Position numbers and translations under genes: made by a program. From assembly GCA_021464525.1 (NCBI GenBank), contig JADRCO010001001.1, positions 1-23,669 on the forward strand: a DNA stretch of 23,669 nucleotides. Reading direction: 5' to 3'. The stretch comes from Rhizophagus sp. LPA8_4_AMF. Lineage: Eukaryota > Glomeromycota > Glomeromycetes > Glomerales > Glomeraceae. This document shows, piece by piece, positions 8,647 to 18,558 of the stretch (its first letter is position 1; the number at the start of each line of letters is the position of its first letter). A model generated the notes under the pieces. That model was given only the letters and a program-made list of their open reading frames with translations. It had not been told where the DNA came from and made no database searches.

Positions 8647-8930
8647 CCCTATAAAAAAAGAAAATCTGGAATTTGTCTGGAATTATATGGAAAATGTCCG
8701 GAAAATTTTGGTGCGTCCAGAGAATATCCGGAAACGATCATGTTTTGGAACATTTTCAGGACACTTGATTCCAGACAAATTCTGAACAAATTCTGGAGTG
8801 TCAAGAAAATGTCCAGAATTTGTGTGTCCGGAAAATGTTCCAAAACGTGATCGTTTCCGGACACTTTCCAGACACATGAAAATTTTCCGGACATTTTGTT
8901 GACATTTTCCGGAAATTCTTTTTTATAGGG
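8647..8930. mobile_element. Foldback/MITE-like long inverted repeat, 284 bp
   Basis: The whole unit is a large imperfect palindrome. The left arm starts CCCTATAAAAAAAGAA and the right arm ends as its complement, TTCTTTTTTATAGGG. Further in, both arms share GTCCGGAAAATTTT, GGAAACGATCAYGTTTTGGAA and CATTTTC, so each arm is about 140 bp. The motif TCCGGA recurs many times. TTT lies on both sides and may be a 3-bp target duplication, though this is weak in AT-rich DNA. Two overlapping minus-strand frames inside are by-products of the palindrome. The superfamily is not assigned. Confidence 0.75.
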
Positions 8931-9297
8931 TTTATATATTATAATGCTTAATCATTAGCAACGCTCGTACTGAATCCAATCCAAATTTCAAAATTAACAA
9001 TCTTAAGTTATGCACATACCAAAGGATTTTTTATTATGTTAAATAAATAAATTTTATACTAAAATTTAGATCTTTAAAATCTGTAATTTTAGTAAAATGA
9101 TCTGGTGGCTGATGGTGATAAAGTCTCCGCACGTCAACCTAATCTAGTTTAATAACAAGAAAAGAACACTTGCTAAAAGAATGATTAATAAATTTAATAT
9201 AAGACTTTTAATAAAACATTCTAAAGTATTATTTATATTCTACTAAAATGATACAAAAATTTAATTTTATTTAATAAAAAAGAATTGATTATAAAAA
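8931..9297. other. Intergenic between foldback element and copy B
   Basis: AT-rich sequence with a slightly G/C-richer patch at 9100-9150. No gene, repeat or RNA is recognised. It includes the 3' flank of copy B. Confidence 0.4.
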
Positions 9298-11101
9298 TTA
9301 TTGATCTTTCTGAAGTACTTTTAATCTATTTTGTGCTTTTTGATATCCTTGAATGGCAGATTTTTCATACCAATAAACTGCTTTATCTATATCTTTTGTA
9401 ATTCTTCTTCCATATTCATACATAATACCAAGATTATATGACGCTACAATATTTCCTAAATTTGCTGATCGTTGAAATAATTCGAATGCTTTTTGATTAT
9501 TTTCACTTGTTTCGATTCCAAGATAGTTAAAAAATCCAAATACAAAAATAGAATTTGAATTATTTTGATTATCATTTGATAACCAATTATAAATTTCTTG
9601 TGAATTGATATTATGATTATTAAAAAAGCTAATAGTTTTCTGTCTTACCAATTTTGATACAATTCCTTTATTTAATAATTTAAAGATAAAATCATTAATT
9701 TCAGTAACTATTCCATTATAAACTTCTTCAGATGATGATTTTGGCACTTCTATAGTATTAATTTCTTTTGAATCTATATTGCCAAAATTTTGCATAAGTT
9801 GAGATAATTCTCCATGTGGGCCTGAATTATTATTACTTAAAGGAGCCTCATTAAGTTCTTGATTGCCTAATAATTGTTGATCTTCTATTTCTTCTATTAT
9901 TACATCAATTTTTGTAACGATCGCTTTCAACCAATCAATTACTTGAAATATGTCAGGACGATTATCTGGTTCACCATCCCAACATTCTGAAAATAATTTA
10001 ATTTTAAGATTAACTAACTAAATAAAATATGCAATTTTTAATTAAGTTTCAAATTTTACTTACTAGTATAAATTTTTACAAAATTTTCAGGTGTATCAGG
10101 AACAATAGCTTCTCTAAGACCTTGGCTAATTTCCAAAGCCAAGCCAACATCATATTGTTCACCTTCAGTACAGAAAGGAGGTCGACCACTAGACATTTCC
10201 CATAATAATACGCCAATACTGTAAATATCACTTTTTTCATTTAATGAATACATTGGCATTTTTTAGTTATAACTATTTCGTCGAGTGTTAAAGCTTTTTG
10301 GGTCAACATAAGGAACTATTCCAAATAATTTAGATTGAAAATTGGATGATGCCCCAATTCTTTTTGATAATCCGAAATCTGCTAATTTGACTATATCTTG
10401 ATGGACTAATATATTATTGGAATGCTACAATTAGTTAGAAAAAAGCAAATGAGATGAATAATGAAATATAATATTATTAATAACTAAACAGTTATAAATG
10501 ATTTATAAATTACCAAATCACGATGAACAATCCCTTCGTTGTGTAAACATGATACAGCGCAAGCTAACTGGTATGCCATATTGAATTTATCGTTCCAAGT
10601 GAGGTTATCAAAGTTTTTTTCAAAATAGTTTCGAAGACTACCACTATCAGCATACTCCATTACTAACCAATAACTTTGTAGGTGTTTATTCTTATTATCT
10701 AATATAAATATAATTACTTATTAGAACATATTTTACGATTCTGAGATTTATATTTATTGATATCTTTATAATACCTAGCTCATATTTTGTTATTCCATAG
10801 CAACGAATGATATTTTCATGAAAATCAACTTTACGTTGAATTTTTAACTGTATAATATTAATTTATGAATATAATAAAGTAAAATAAAAATCATACATGG
10901 ATTAAAAAAAAAAAATAAATAAAATTACCTCACGAACAATTTCAGATTTTTCAAATTTGTACGGTACACTTTTCCGAAACCTCCGGTACCAATTTCTTGA
11001 AAGTCGCTAAATTGGTTGTATTCGAAATAATTTAGTAGTTCTTTATCAACAGCTTCTTCAATCCAATTAATCCATTCGTTTGTATTCTCAGTATCATGCA
11101 T
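9298..11101 (-). pseudogene. Kinase-Sel1 gene, disrupted (copy B)
   Basis: Same five-exon plan as copy A: 11101-10929, 10847-10775, 10698-10514, 10424-10064 and 9986-9298, with splice sites intact. Exon 1 is 173 instead of 246 bp. Six codons are missing near the start, and about 55 bp after [16 protein letters not shown] are gone. This removes the lysine segment (ALKSFF in A), shifts the frame and gives a stop at the exon 1/2 junction, so the spliced product ends after about 58 aa. Exon 4 also has TAA at 10265-10263, where C reads Gln in NNNNNQ. HRDL, DFG and the late kinase motifs are otherwise kept. The last exon is open but has only about two Sel1 units, joined in frame after NYLGIETSENN, a loss of about four units. 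A short transcript or regulatory role cannot be excluded. Confidence 0.85.
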
Positions 11102-11170
11102 TTTGATGTTATCAAATATATTGAATTTAACGGATAATATTAAAGACGATGAATTGAACGGTCAAAGTAC
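11102..11170 (-). promoter_or_regulatory. Conserved leader block of copy B
   Basis: The minus strand reads CTTTGACCGTTCAATTCATC (11167-11148), matching the block upstream of copies A, C and D. It is a remnant of the shared promoter/leader. In this copy a stop codon follows it in the frame that is open in C and D. Confidence 0.45.
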
Positions 11171-11431
11171 TGTTGCAGCTCTATTACCGACACTGGTTTT
11201 TGAGAATAAAATAGATAAAGTCTTGGTGAAACTAGTAAACCTCCTAAATTTTTAAGTCAAAATACTAGACTGAACGCAGAACTGTTGAGCTTTTAATAAA
11301 AAGTTGCATAGAAACAGCATACAACGTACATCAAAAGGTATTTGTTACATTCGCAACTAGCTTCGTGAGGCGCAGAAAAGAACAAAGAACACTCGTTCAG
11401 TTTTTCGAGAAAGGAAAAGGAGCTTAAATAG

Positions 11432-11620
11432 AAGGAACAAATCATTTCACAGAAAGATAAGAAAATAAGGAAATCGACAAAAGAAGCAGGATTTTTACGG
11501 GATCAACCTGATAAGGTTAATATGAAATACGAAAAAAGTAATGAAAATGCAAAAGGAAACTCAATAAAAAAAAAAAATAGAAAGATTGTCGAATTTCCAG
11601 TACCTTCCATTGATGATTAG
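11432..11620 (+). other. Coding-like fragment without start codon
   Basis: Sixty-two uninterrupted codons lie between a TAG at 11429-11431 and a TAG at 11618-11620. The translation includes STKEAGFLRDQPDKVNMKYE and KNRKIVEFPVPSIDD, with lysine-rich but varied composition unlike chance AT-rich frames. Before the first stop the same frame reads EKNKEHSFSFSRKEKELK, so the coding-like region is longer and broken. The first Met is at codon 31. It may be a relic of a gene or mobile element; the family is unknown. Confidence 0.25.
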
Positions 11621-11630
11621 CGAAGCAGAT

Positions 11631-11655
11631 CACGTGACATCGTTTTAATGACGTG
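11631..11655. promoter_or_regulatory. CACGTG box and TGACGTG half-site
   Basis: CACGTG at 11631-11636 within ATCACGTGAC is the core recognised by bHLH factors of the Cbf1 type in fungi. TGACGTG at 11649-11655 resembles a bZIP/CRE half-site. Both lie about 115-140 bp before the start codon of the orphan frame at 11769, a sensible promoter distance. Function is inferred from motif and position only. Confidence 0.35.
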
Positions 11656-11768
11656 CCTAGATGAAATGAAAATGATGTTTTTCAAAGCGTAGCTTAAAAC
11701 GTTTATTAAATTAAAAATTAAGAACAAACATAAATATAAAAGTGTTAGAACGGAGATATATTTAAAAC

Positions 11769-12134
11769 ATGGTATGGATAAACAATTCGAAAAAGGTAAT
11801 GGGACTCGTAATAACCAACTTTAAAATAAAAATCCAATTATACATTACGGTAGTATCCTGTTCGATGAAGCTATCACAAATTCGTGAAAGAGATATATGG
11901 CAAGCAATAAAAGAAATCAAGGATGAATTCCCACAAGAGAAGGAATTAGGGACGATTGGAAAATACATGATCATGAAGTCCAACAATAAAACGTTTCTTT
12001 TAGGATATTTTAGATCATTGAAATCAGATCTAGTTAAGTTCGAAAAAAATAAATCAATTACCTTCTTTTATAATCAGAGAGGGAATTCGTATGTCAATGA
12101 AATAGATAGACAAATCATGTATCTGAATGACTGA
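11769..12134 (+). CDS. Orphan 121-aa hypothetical protein
   Basis: A single-exon frame of 121 aa from ATG to TGA. The first 32 residues (MVWINNSKKVMGLVITNFKI and onward) are rather hydrophobic. The rest is charged and varied, with KLSQIRERDIWQAIKEIKDE, ELGTIGKYMIM and FFYNQRGNSYVNEIDRQIMY, suggesting a small mixed alpha/beta protein. An alternative start is Met33. Codon use is less AT-biased than in the kinase genes. A CACGTG box and a TGACGTG site lie upstream. No known domain is recognised. It could be a real small gene, an exon of a larger gene or a mobile-element relic. The antisense frame at 11986-11762 is its shadow. Confidence 0.45.
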   Translation: MVWINNSKKVMGLVITNFKIKIQLYITVVSCSMKLSQIRERDIWQAIKEIKDEFPQEKELGTIGKYMIMKSNNKTFLLGYFRSLKSDLVKFEKNKSITFFYNQRGNSYVNEIDRQIMYLND

Positions 12135-14103
12135 ATTCATATTTTTTAAAAAAAAAGAAAAACAAACGATTAGGAAACAGTAGTGAAATATAGGGCAAAA
12201 TGGACATAAAAGGAAAAAGTAAATAAACATAAAAAAAAATTAAACAAAAAAATTGTAAATGTAATTTCTTTATAGTAGTTTAGTATCATGTACAATTTAT
12301 AGGACTTAAAAGGATAGGAGCTATATCCAATTTAGGGCATGACGTTGGGTAAATGACGTTGTCTGCTGAAACTTCTGATCACATCATATTGTCATATTGT
12401 GTCTTTGTGCGAGGATCGGCCAACATTTCTACAATTACTACAGTAACAGAATTCTTCTTTGTTGAACAATTTGATTGAACGCTAATCCAAGAACTATCAC
12501 CGATTGGTATATAGAACGGGTATATAGTTTGGTTCGGACACTGTGACTATAATCGGAGAAGATATACTTATTTTTTTTTGGTAAACGCATTTCTTTATTG
12601 TCCGAGAGCAAAGCGAAATATGATGATCAATCACGTGCTCTATCTTCTCATATGACGTCATTCAATGAAATCGTAAATTTCAGATTTATCTTTTTTCGCT
12701 TCGGACTTACAACGGTTTCCGTTTCCTAGTTAGGTATAAGAGTAAAAGTTATAATTACACAAGCTATTAGAGAAATAATTGGACCGAATATATAATTAAA
12801 ACTAGTACCATAACACTAGGTAGTTGGGAGTCATTTCACTAGTGTGTTAAATAAAATTTTTTTACAATTTTTATCCAATCAAATTTGATCTTTAGAAAGT
12901 TGCAAGTATAAAGGCCAAACACACCAATAAAGGAGAACCTATGAAAATGCCTTCCTATACGGCTATACCTAATATGATATTTTTCTCAGTGATTACATGA
13001 TTGCAAATAATGGTCAACTTGATAAAATATATATCATTCACAATATCATTCAAACTTGTAATGATATCTTTTTAAAATTTTAAAATATTTCTGTAAAGTG
13101 GTAAATTTATCTAATAATGAATTTAATCGATAAGTAAATACCATAAATACTGTATATAATTTTAGAACAGACTATTTCTAAAATTATTTAGCGGGAGACA
13201 TACATTTAAGCGCTATTAAATAAATCTAAGTGTATTTTTTTTTGATAATCTTTATTGTTAAATTCGTGCAAAATTTTTTAACTATTTGGCAAGATTTATC
13301 TATTTTATTAGAAATAGTTGCTTTTTCTTCGGCTAAACAAAGCTATGCTAGTAGGAACCCAACCTAAGCCTATAAGTAAATTGGTCCGTAAGGATGAAAA
13401 AAATTTATGTAAATAACGTATTTACGTTCAAGAATATAAATAGTTATCGATATTGTAGCAAAATCGCAAAGAATAAAACAAATTAGAAAGTGATGATAGG
13501 ATTGAAAACCCAATGTAGGAACGATAACGCTCAACCAATTAGGTTTTCTACCTTTTTTTCCAAAATCTAGGGATTGAAAAAAAATAATGATCAACGGTAG
13601 TTACCATATGATGACCTTGATTAAAATTTCTTATTCAACGGTTATAATAAAGATCAAAACCGGATAGGGCTAGCATAAATTATTAATTTAAACCGCAATA
13701 GAATTCATAGATACATATTTTATTTTAAATATATAATATTTTTTTTAATATTTACTATTTAGTATTTGCAATTACCTTTTCATTTTATTTGCCATTTAAA
13801 AAATGGTTATTAACTATTTACAAAATTTTTTATTTATTATAAAATCCAAAAAATTATAAATTATAATAATTTGGCAATAAAATTACTTTTACTGTAGATT
13901 TGTAACAAAAAAATAATCAAAAAAGATATTGCTTTATAAACAATTTTCTCAGAGCTATGAACGATTTTGCTCGTCTACGAAATATTTTTTCTTGTCTTAC
14001 CACTTATAAAATATGTAAAATATTATTTCTATGTCAACCGGCTCATTCACCAAGTGTTTCTTGGTTTTATGAAGTACTTTTCCACTAAAGAAATATATTA
14101 ATT
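12135..14103. other. Long intergenic stretch between copies B and C
   Basis: No gene is supported in this nearly 2 kb stretch. A promoter-like island holds CACGTG at 12632-12637 and a full CRE palindrome TGACGTCA at 12653-12660, followed by pyrimidine-rich sequence and a possible intron-like GTATAAG..TTAG segment, but no reading frame follows. A 74-aa minus-strand frame at 13594-13370 contains LDFGKKGRKPNWLSVIVPTL and hydrophobic stretches. It is the best remaining candidate but has no homology I recognise. The rest is AT-rich. Confidence 0.4.
12632..12660. promoter_or_regulatory. CACGTG box plus perfect CRE palindrome
   Basis: CACGTG (12632-12637) and TGACGTCA (12653-12660) lie 15 bp apart in a locally G/C-richer patch. 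These are consensus sites for bHLH and CREB/ATF-type bZIP factors. No gene is seen downstream on either strand at promoter distance, so the site is an orphan or serves a gene that could not be recognised. Confidence 0.35.
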
Positions 14104-14170
14104 AAAATAAACTATTTATCCCGCAGTAAAATACAAATATATTTTACTGCGGGGATAAATAGCTTATTTT
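14104..14170. repeat. Long hairpin, 30-bp stem with 6-base loop
   Basis: The left arm 14104-14133 and right arm 14140-14170 pair along their whole length, with one mismatch and one extra C in the right arm; the loop is CAAATA. The stem contains the G/C-rich core CCCGCAGTAAAATA. It could be a tiny foldback element, a precursor of small RNA or a transcript end. No target duplication is evident. Confidence 0.75.
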
Positions 14171-14420
14171 AAATATGTCACGTTTTGCACTTTTCATCTC
14201 CAGGTATAATTAAAAACTTTAATTTAAATTTGTCGATATGAGTTTATCCATTGAAAGTAGATACTTTCAATAATCCTTATGAACAAGATGAAGAAAAATT
14301 TATTTAAATAGATTCTTATCACATGATTTAAATTTCGTACTTCTTTAAAGAAGTCTTATTTTATCTTTAATATGTAATATTTTTATAATAAAAGCATATA
14401 ATGGATAAATTAATAAATAA

Positions 14421-14603
14421 AAACTTACACATAAAAAAACACTCGTTTTAATTTATTTGACTGGTCCAAGAGCTGAGCAACTTATTGTAATGATAAAGGA
14501 CATTGTTGAATCAAAAGGTGTAAGGGTTATTACGTTTGACATATGTACGTATATTGTTTTTCGTCTATATTTACTACATTTAAGCTTAAGAATCGTTCTT
14601 TGA
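14421..14603 (+). other. Coding-like exon fragment, unrecognised
   Basis: An uninterrupted plus-strand frame from 14421 to TGA at 14601-14603. It reads LVLIYLTGPRAEQLIVMIKD then IVESKGVRVITFDIC before turning AT-rich. The balanced composition up to about 14544 and a GTACGT donor-like site at 14545-14550 suggest an exon of about 125 bp. There is no ATG at the start and no clear acceptor upstream. It is probably a relic or a captured gene fragment. The protein family is unknown. Confidence 0.3.
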
Positions 14604-15209
14604 TGAAAATATTGTAATATATGAATAAAAGATCGAATAACTCAATAATATGGATTGGATTTTTTTTTTTATTCAAACCCATGAAAAATACTTAAAATGT
14701 ACTTATATACATTAAAATAAATAAACTTAAAGTAGACTTGAAATTTTAAAATGTACTTTAAAAATTCTTAAAATTGGTATTTAAACTATAATTAAAATTG
14801 CAACTTTAAGTATAATTTAAGTTGAATATTAATATATTTTATTTTTTGGTATATTTTAAATTTTATTCATAAGGAAATAAGTTTTAAATTTTGATGAAAG
14901 ACGATAATATCATTAGTAATTCGACTTTTTCAAGAATAAAACATCGCAAAGCCTCATATCTGATATAAGCTTTATTTTTAAAAAATTTAAAAATTCACGC
15001 ACGCTAGTCATTTCGATTTAAGTATTTTAGCTGGTAAAGTAATATCCATGAAAATAATCGTTAATAATTTATTACTAAAAAATTTCAAAAAATTTATTAC
15101 TTCTTAAAAGGATTTTTTAAACAAATATATTCATGTTAAAAGTTTAAGTGTTTAACAATAAGTTATTATAAATGCAAATTTCCTAAAGACTAAAAATAAT
15201 CATCCTATA
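14604..15209. other. AT-rich intergenic stretch, nothing recognised
   Basis: Simple AT-rich sequence with poly-T and TTTAAA-type runs. No frame, repeat pair or structured element is supported. Confidence 0.5.
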
Positions 15210-15431
15210 CTAAAACGTTGTCTTGATCTTGTCGTCCACAACGATGATCTGCTCATTATGTTGGCAAAAATCATATTCATTTGTATCTTTAATTTCATAC
15301 TCAACGTAAAAATACAATATAAACATGATTAAACTAGTAATGAGCTCCATGTAAAGTTTGTTGTTGTATAACCTACTAGTGAAACAGTAGTGAACCGGTA
15401 ACTTTTTGAATAATATAAACTCCAGACTCAA
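15210..15431 (-). CDS. Small hypothetical frame, 73 aa
   Basis: A minus-strand frame from ATG at 15431 to TAG at 15210. The middle (about residues 28-44, MELITSLIMFILYFYVEYEI) is a hydrophobic segment that could span a membrane. The C-terminus NEYDFCQHNEQIIVVDDKIK is polar and not low-complexity. No domain is recognised and no promoter element is seen. It may be a real small membrane protein, an exon relic or chance. Confidence 0.2.
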   Translation of the reverse strand: MSLEFILFKKLPVHYCFTSRLYNNKLYMELITSLIMFILYFYVEYEIKDTNEYDFCQHNEQIIVVDDKIKTTF

Positions 15432-15840
15432 TTCAATTTTATTTTGTATTTTTTTTTTCTTTTTAAAAAAAAAAAAATTTTTTTTGGTAATTAATTTTTT
15501 TTCTTTTTTTTTGTAATATTACATACAATATACCTAAAAAATATACTTGAAGGCGATATTAATTTCCGCAAATGATCGACAGATTTTTTGAGCTTCACTT
15601 ACTTCTTAGCTTTCTCAGCTTATACAAAACTGCCTTATTGAACCTACAAGATCTGGTTGGCCAATATATGATAATCAAATTTTTTTATTGTGATAGGTTT
15701 TTGGAACAGCGTACAAACGGTACAGTATTGCGGCTAACTCCGAGAAATTCACAATAATCTCGAGTTTGTATATCCTTCCTTTTTTGGTTAACGCCGGGCG
15801 GAATTATGTAACTATATCCTGGAGAGATGCGTAAGAACGA
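15432..15840. other. Intergenic upstream of copy C
   Basis: A/T homopolymer runs (15440-15520) are followed by a patch of higher G/C (15650-15840). A 61-aa plus-strand frame at 15572-15757 lies here without recognisable features. The stretch probably contains upstream control sequence of copy C. Confidence 0.35.
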
Positions 15841-15852
15841 TCTCTTGTTACC

Positions 15853-15961
15853 TATTTATATATTGCTCGGATCTTAGTGGCTCTGTACAACTATTATTGT
15901 AGAATATAATTGTACAATTGTGCGCAATAAAATTTTACAACTTTGACCGTTCAATTTTATC
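15853..15961 (+). promoter_or_regulatory. Promoter/leader of copy C
   Basis: TATTTATATA at 15853-15862 lies about 140 bp before the start codon and is a possible TATA box. The block CAATAAAATTTTACAAC then TTTGACCGTTCAATTTTATC at 15925-15961 is shared with the other three copies at nearly the same distance from the ATG. The shared block is the stronger evidence; the TATA call is tentative. Confidence 0.5.
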
Positions 15962-15998
15962 AATTTTATCCATTTTTCTGTCAATATTATTATTCATT

Positions 15999-18260
15999 AT
16001 GTCCGATAATACAAAAATACAAGATACCGAAAATACAAATGAGTCGAACACTTGGATTGAAGAGGTTATTGATAAAGAACACTTAAAATATTACGAATAC
16101 GACCAATTTAATAACATTCAAGAAATTGGTTCCGGAGATTTCGGAAAAGTGTACCGTGCAAATTGGAAAAATTTAGGAAAATTTATTACTTTAAAATCTT
16201 TTTTTAACCTTGACAATATTACTATGAAAGAAATTGTTCGAGAAGTAATTAATATTCAATATGTTTTCTTTTACAGTCTATGATTTTTTTTTTATAATAA
16301 TTGTTTTTAAATTTATTTAGTTAATAATTCAGCATGAAGTTGGTTTTCATGATAATATCATTCGTTACAATGGAATAACAAAATTTGAATCAGGTATTAG
16401 AAAATTACTTTAAAAAGTATAATATTCTAAGTTTTATTTATAAAATCACATTTCAATAATTGATTTTTTTTTTTAGAAAATAATGATCATCATATTAATT
16501 ATATCCTGGTAATGGAATATACAGACAGTGGTAGTCTTCGAAACTACTTGAAGAATAATTTCGGTAAGCTTTCTTGGATTGATAAGCACCATATGGCATA
16601 TCAGTTAGCTTGCGCTATATCATGCCTACATAATAAGGGAATTGCCCATTGTGACTTGGTAAACATATTTATTATTGTCTGGTCACCGACTGATTGAAAA
16701 TATTGCATTTTTATTAAAACATATTTTATTAATAGCACTCTGACAACATATTAGTCCATCAAAATATGATCAAATTGGCGGATTTTGGGTTATCGAAAAG
16801 AATCAGAGCATCAACTAGTAATTTTCAATCCAAAGAGATGATTCCTTATGTTGATCCAAAAATTTATAACATTCAAAACAATAACAATAACCAAATAACA
16901 CCAATGTTTTCGTTAAATGAAAAAAGTGATATTTACAGTATTGGTGTGTTACTATGGGAAATCTCTAGTGGGAAACCTCCTTTTTATGCTAAAGATAAAC
17001 AATTTGATATTAATTTAACTTTGGAGATTGCACAAGGTCTTAGAGAAGAAATTGCTTCCAATACACCTGATGAATATGTGAATATTTATACTAGTAAGTA
17101 AAATTTTAAATGTATTATCACTTATCTGTTATATATTATTCTAATTAATAAATTATATTTGTGTTTTAGAATGTTGGGATGGTGAGCCAGATAATCGTCC
17201 TACTATATATCAAGTAGTTGATTGGTTAAAAGAAATCATTAAAAAACTAGAAGTAATGATAGAAGATTCTCAATTCTCAAAAAATCAAAGACTTAATTCA
17301 GAATCACAAGAAGAATTATTTCAATTTATTAAAAATTTTGATAAAATAAATATAAAAGAAATTGATCCTATAACAGTATCAAATGAAAGAGATAAACTTT
17401 TATTTGAAAAAGGTTTTGACATAATAGTTGATGAAGTAAATAATTATTTAATTAAATTAGCAAATAAAGGAATTGAATGGTTATTATTAAAACAAAAAGT
17501 TATTAAATATTTTAATAATCATAATATTAATTTAAAAGAAATTTATAATTGGTTATTAAATAATCAAAATAATTCTAATTCAATTTTTTTACTTGGATAT
17601 TTTATATTTTTTGAAATTGAAACAATTCTTAATACTGAGAAAGCATTTAATTTATTTGTTAATGCATCAAAAAAAAATCATATATTTGCACAATATTTAG
17701 TTGGAAGTTGTTATAAATTTGGAAATGGTACTATAAAAAATGAAAAATTAGCTTTTGAATATTTTGAAAAATTGGCTAATAAAAACTTTACTTATGGTCA
17801 AGTTGAAATTGGTTTTATTTATAAAAATGGAATAGGTGTTGAAAAAAATTCAAAAAAAGCTTTTTATTGGTATGAAAAAGCTGCAAATAATGGAAATTTA
17901 ACAGCTTTAAATACTCTTGGTCTTTATTATAAAAATGGAATTGAAGTTGAAAAAAATTATAATAAAGCTTTTGAATTATTTGAAAAATCTGCTAAAGAAG
18001 TATATCCAAATGGTATAAATTCATTAGGATGTTGTTATGAAATAGGTATTGGAACTAATATTGATATGAAAAAAGCATTTGAATTATATCAAAAATCAGC
18101 AAATTTGGGTGATATGGGAGCTCAATATAATCTTGCTATGATGTATGAAAATGGAAAAGGAATTACAAAAGATATAGATAAAGCTGTTTATTGGTATGAA
18201 AAATCTGCCAAACAAGGTGATCAAGATGCACAATATGAATTGGGAAAACTTAAAAATTAA
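15999..18260 (+). CDS. TKL-like protein kinase with Sel1 repeats (copy C)
   Basis: Exons 15999-16244, 16321-16393, 16477-16658, 16736-17093 and 17170-18260 join to 649 aa. The kinase half has GSGDFG (44-49), TLK with the lysine at 66, DFG at 183-185, and [12 protein letters not shown]. The catalytic loop reads HCDLHSDN (164-171): Arg of HRD is Cys while Asp166 and Asn171 remain, so it may be active without the usual activation-loop control. The activation segment lacks LFG before IPYVDPK. A linker containing [19 protein letters not shown] leads to about six Sel1-like units such as [13 protein letters not shown]. It is the most diverged intact copy. An upstream in-frame ATG at 15918 would add a hydrophobic 27-aa leader, but copy A has a stop there, so MSDN is chosen. 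Its targets are unknown. Confidence 0.87.
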
Positions 18261-18558
18261 ATAATTTGAAACAAATTCAATTTTTATTAAAATTGTAATA
18301 ATTAGATTTAATTTACAAATAGAAAAAGTAATAATGTTTTAAGATAAAATAAATAAACCAATTTAGAATTTTTTTTCCTAAAAAATTTTATACTCAAAAT
18401 ATAAGATGCATATTCTCAGAAAATTCTATGTTTTCATTGTAATTTATAATATTACTTATTCTGTTTTCCATTCGGTTGTTTTTCATTATTAGAACCTATT
18501 ATTTTTTCTTTTGACTTAATTTTCAACTTTTTTATCTTCAGAATATACATAATAAATA
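18261..18558. other. 3' flank of copy C
   Basis: AT-rich sequence up to the MITE. Candidate AATAAA-like signals (AAAATAAATAAACC near 18345) could serve in 3' end formation. No gene is seen. Confidence 0.35.

Noticed and set aside
8649..8894. Two overlapping minus-strand frames of 81 and 64 aa
   Set aside because: Both fall inside the long palindrome, and their repeated words come from the TCCGGA motif in different frames.
11762..11986. 74-aa minus-strand frame
   Set aside because: It is the antisense shadow of the orphan frame at 11769-12134.
15572..15757. 61-aa plus-strand frame upstream of copy C
   Set aside because: No domain, no splice evidence and no conservation with the upstream regions of the other copies.
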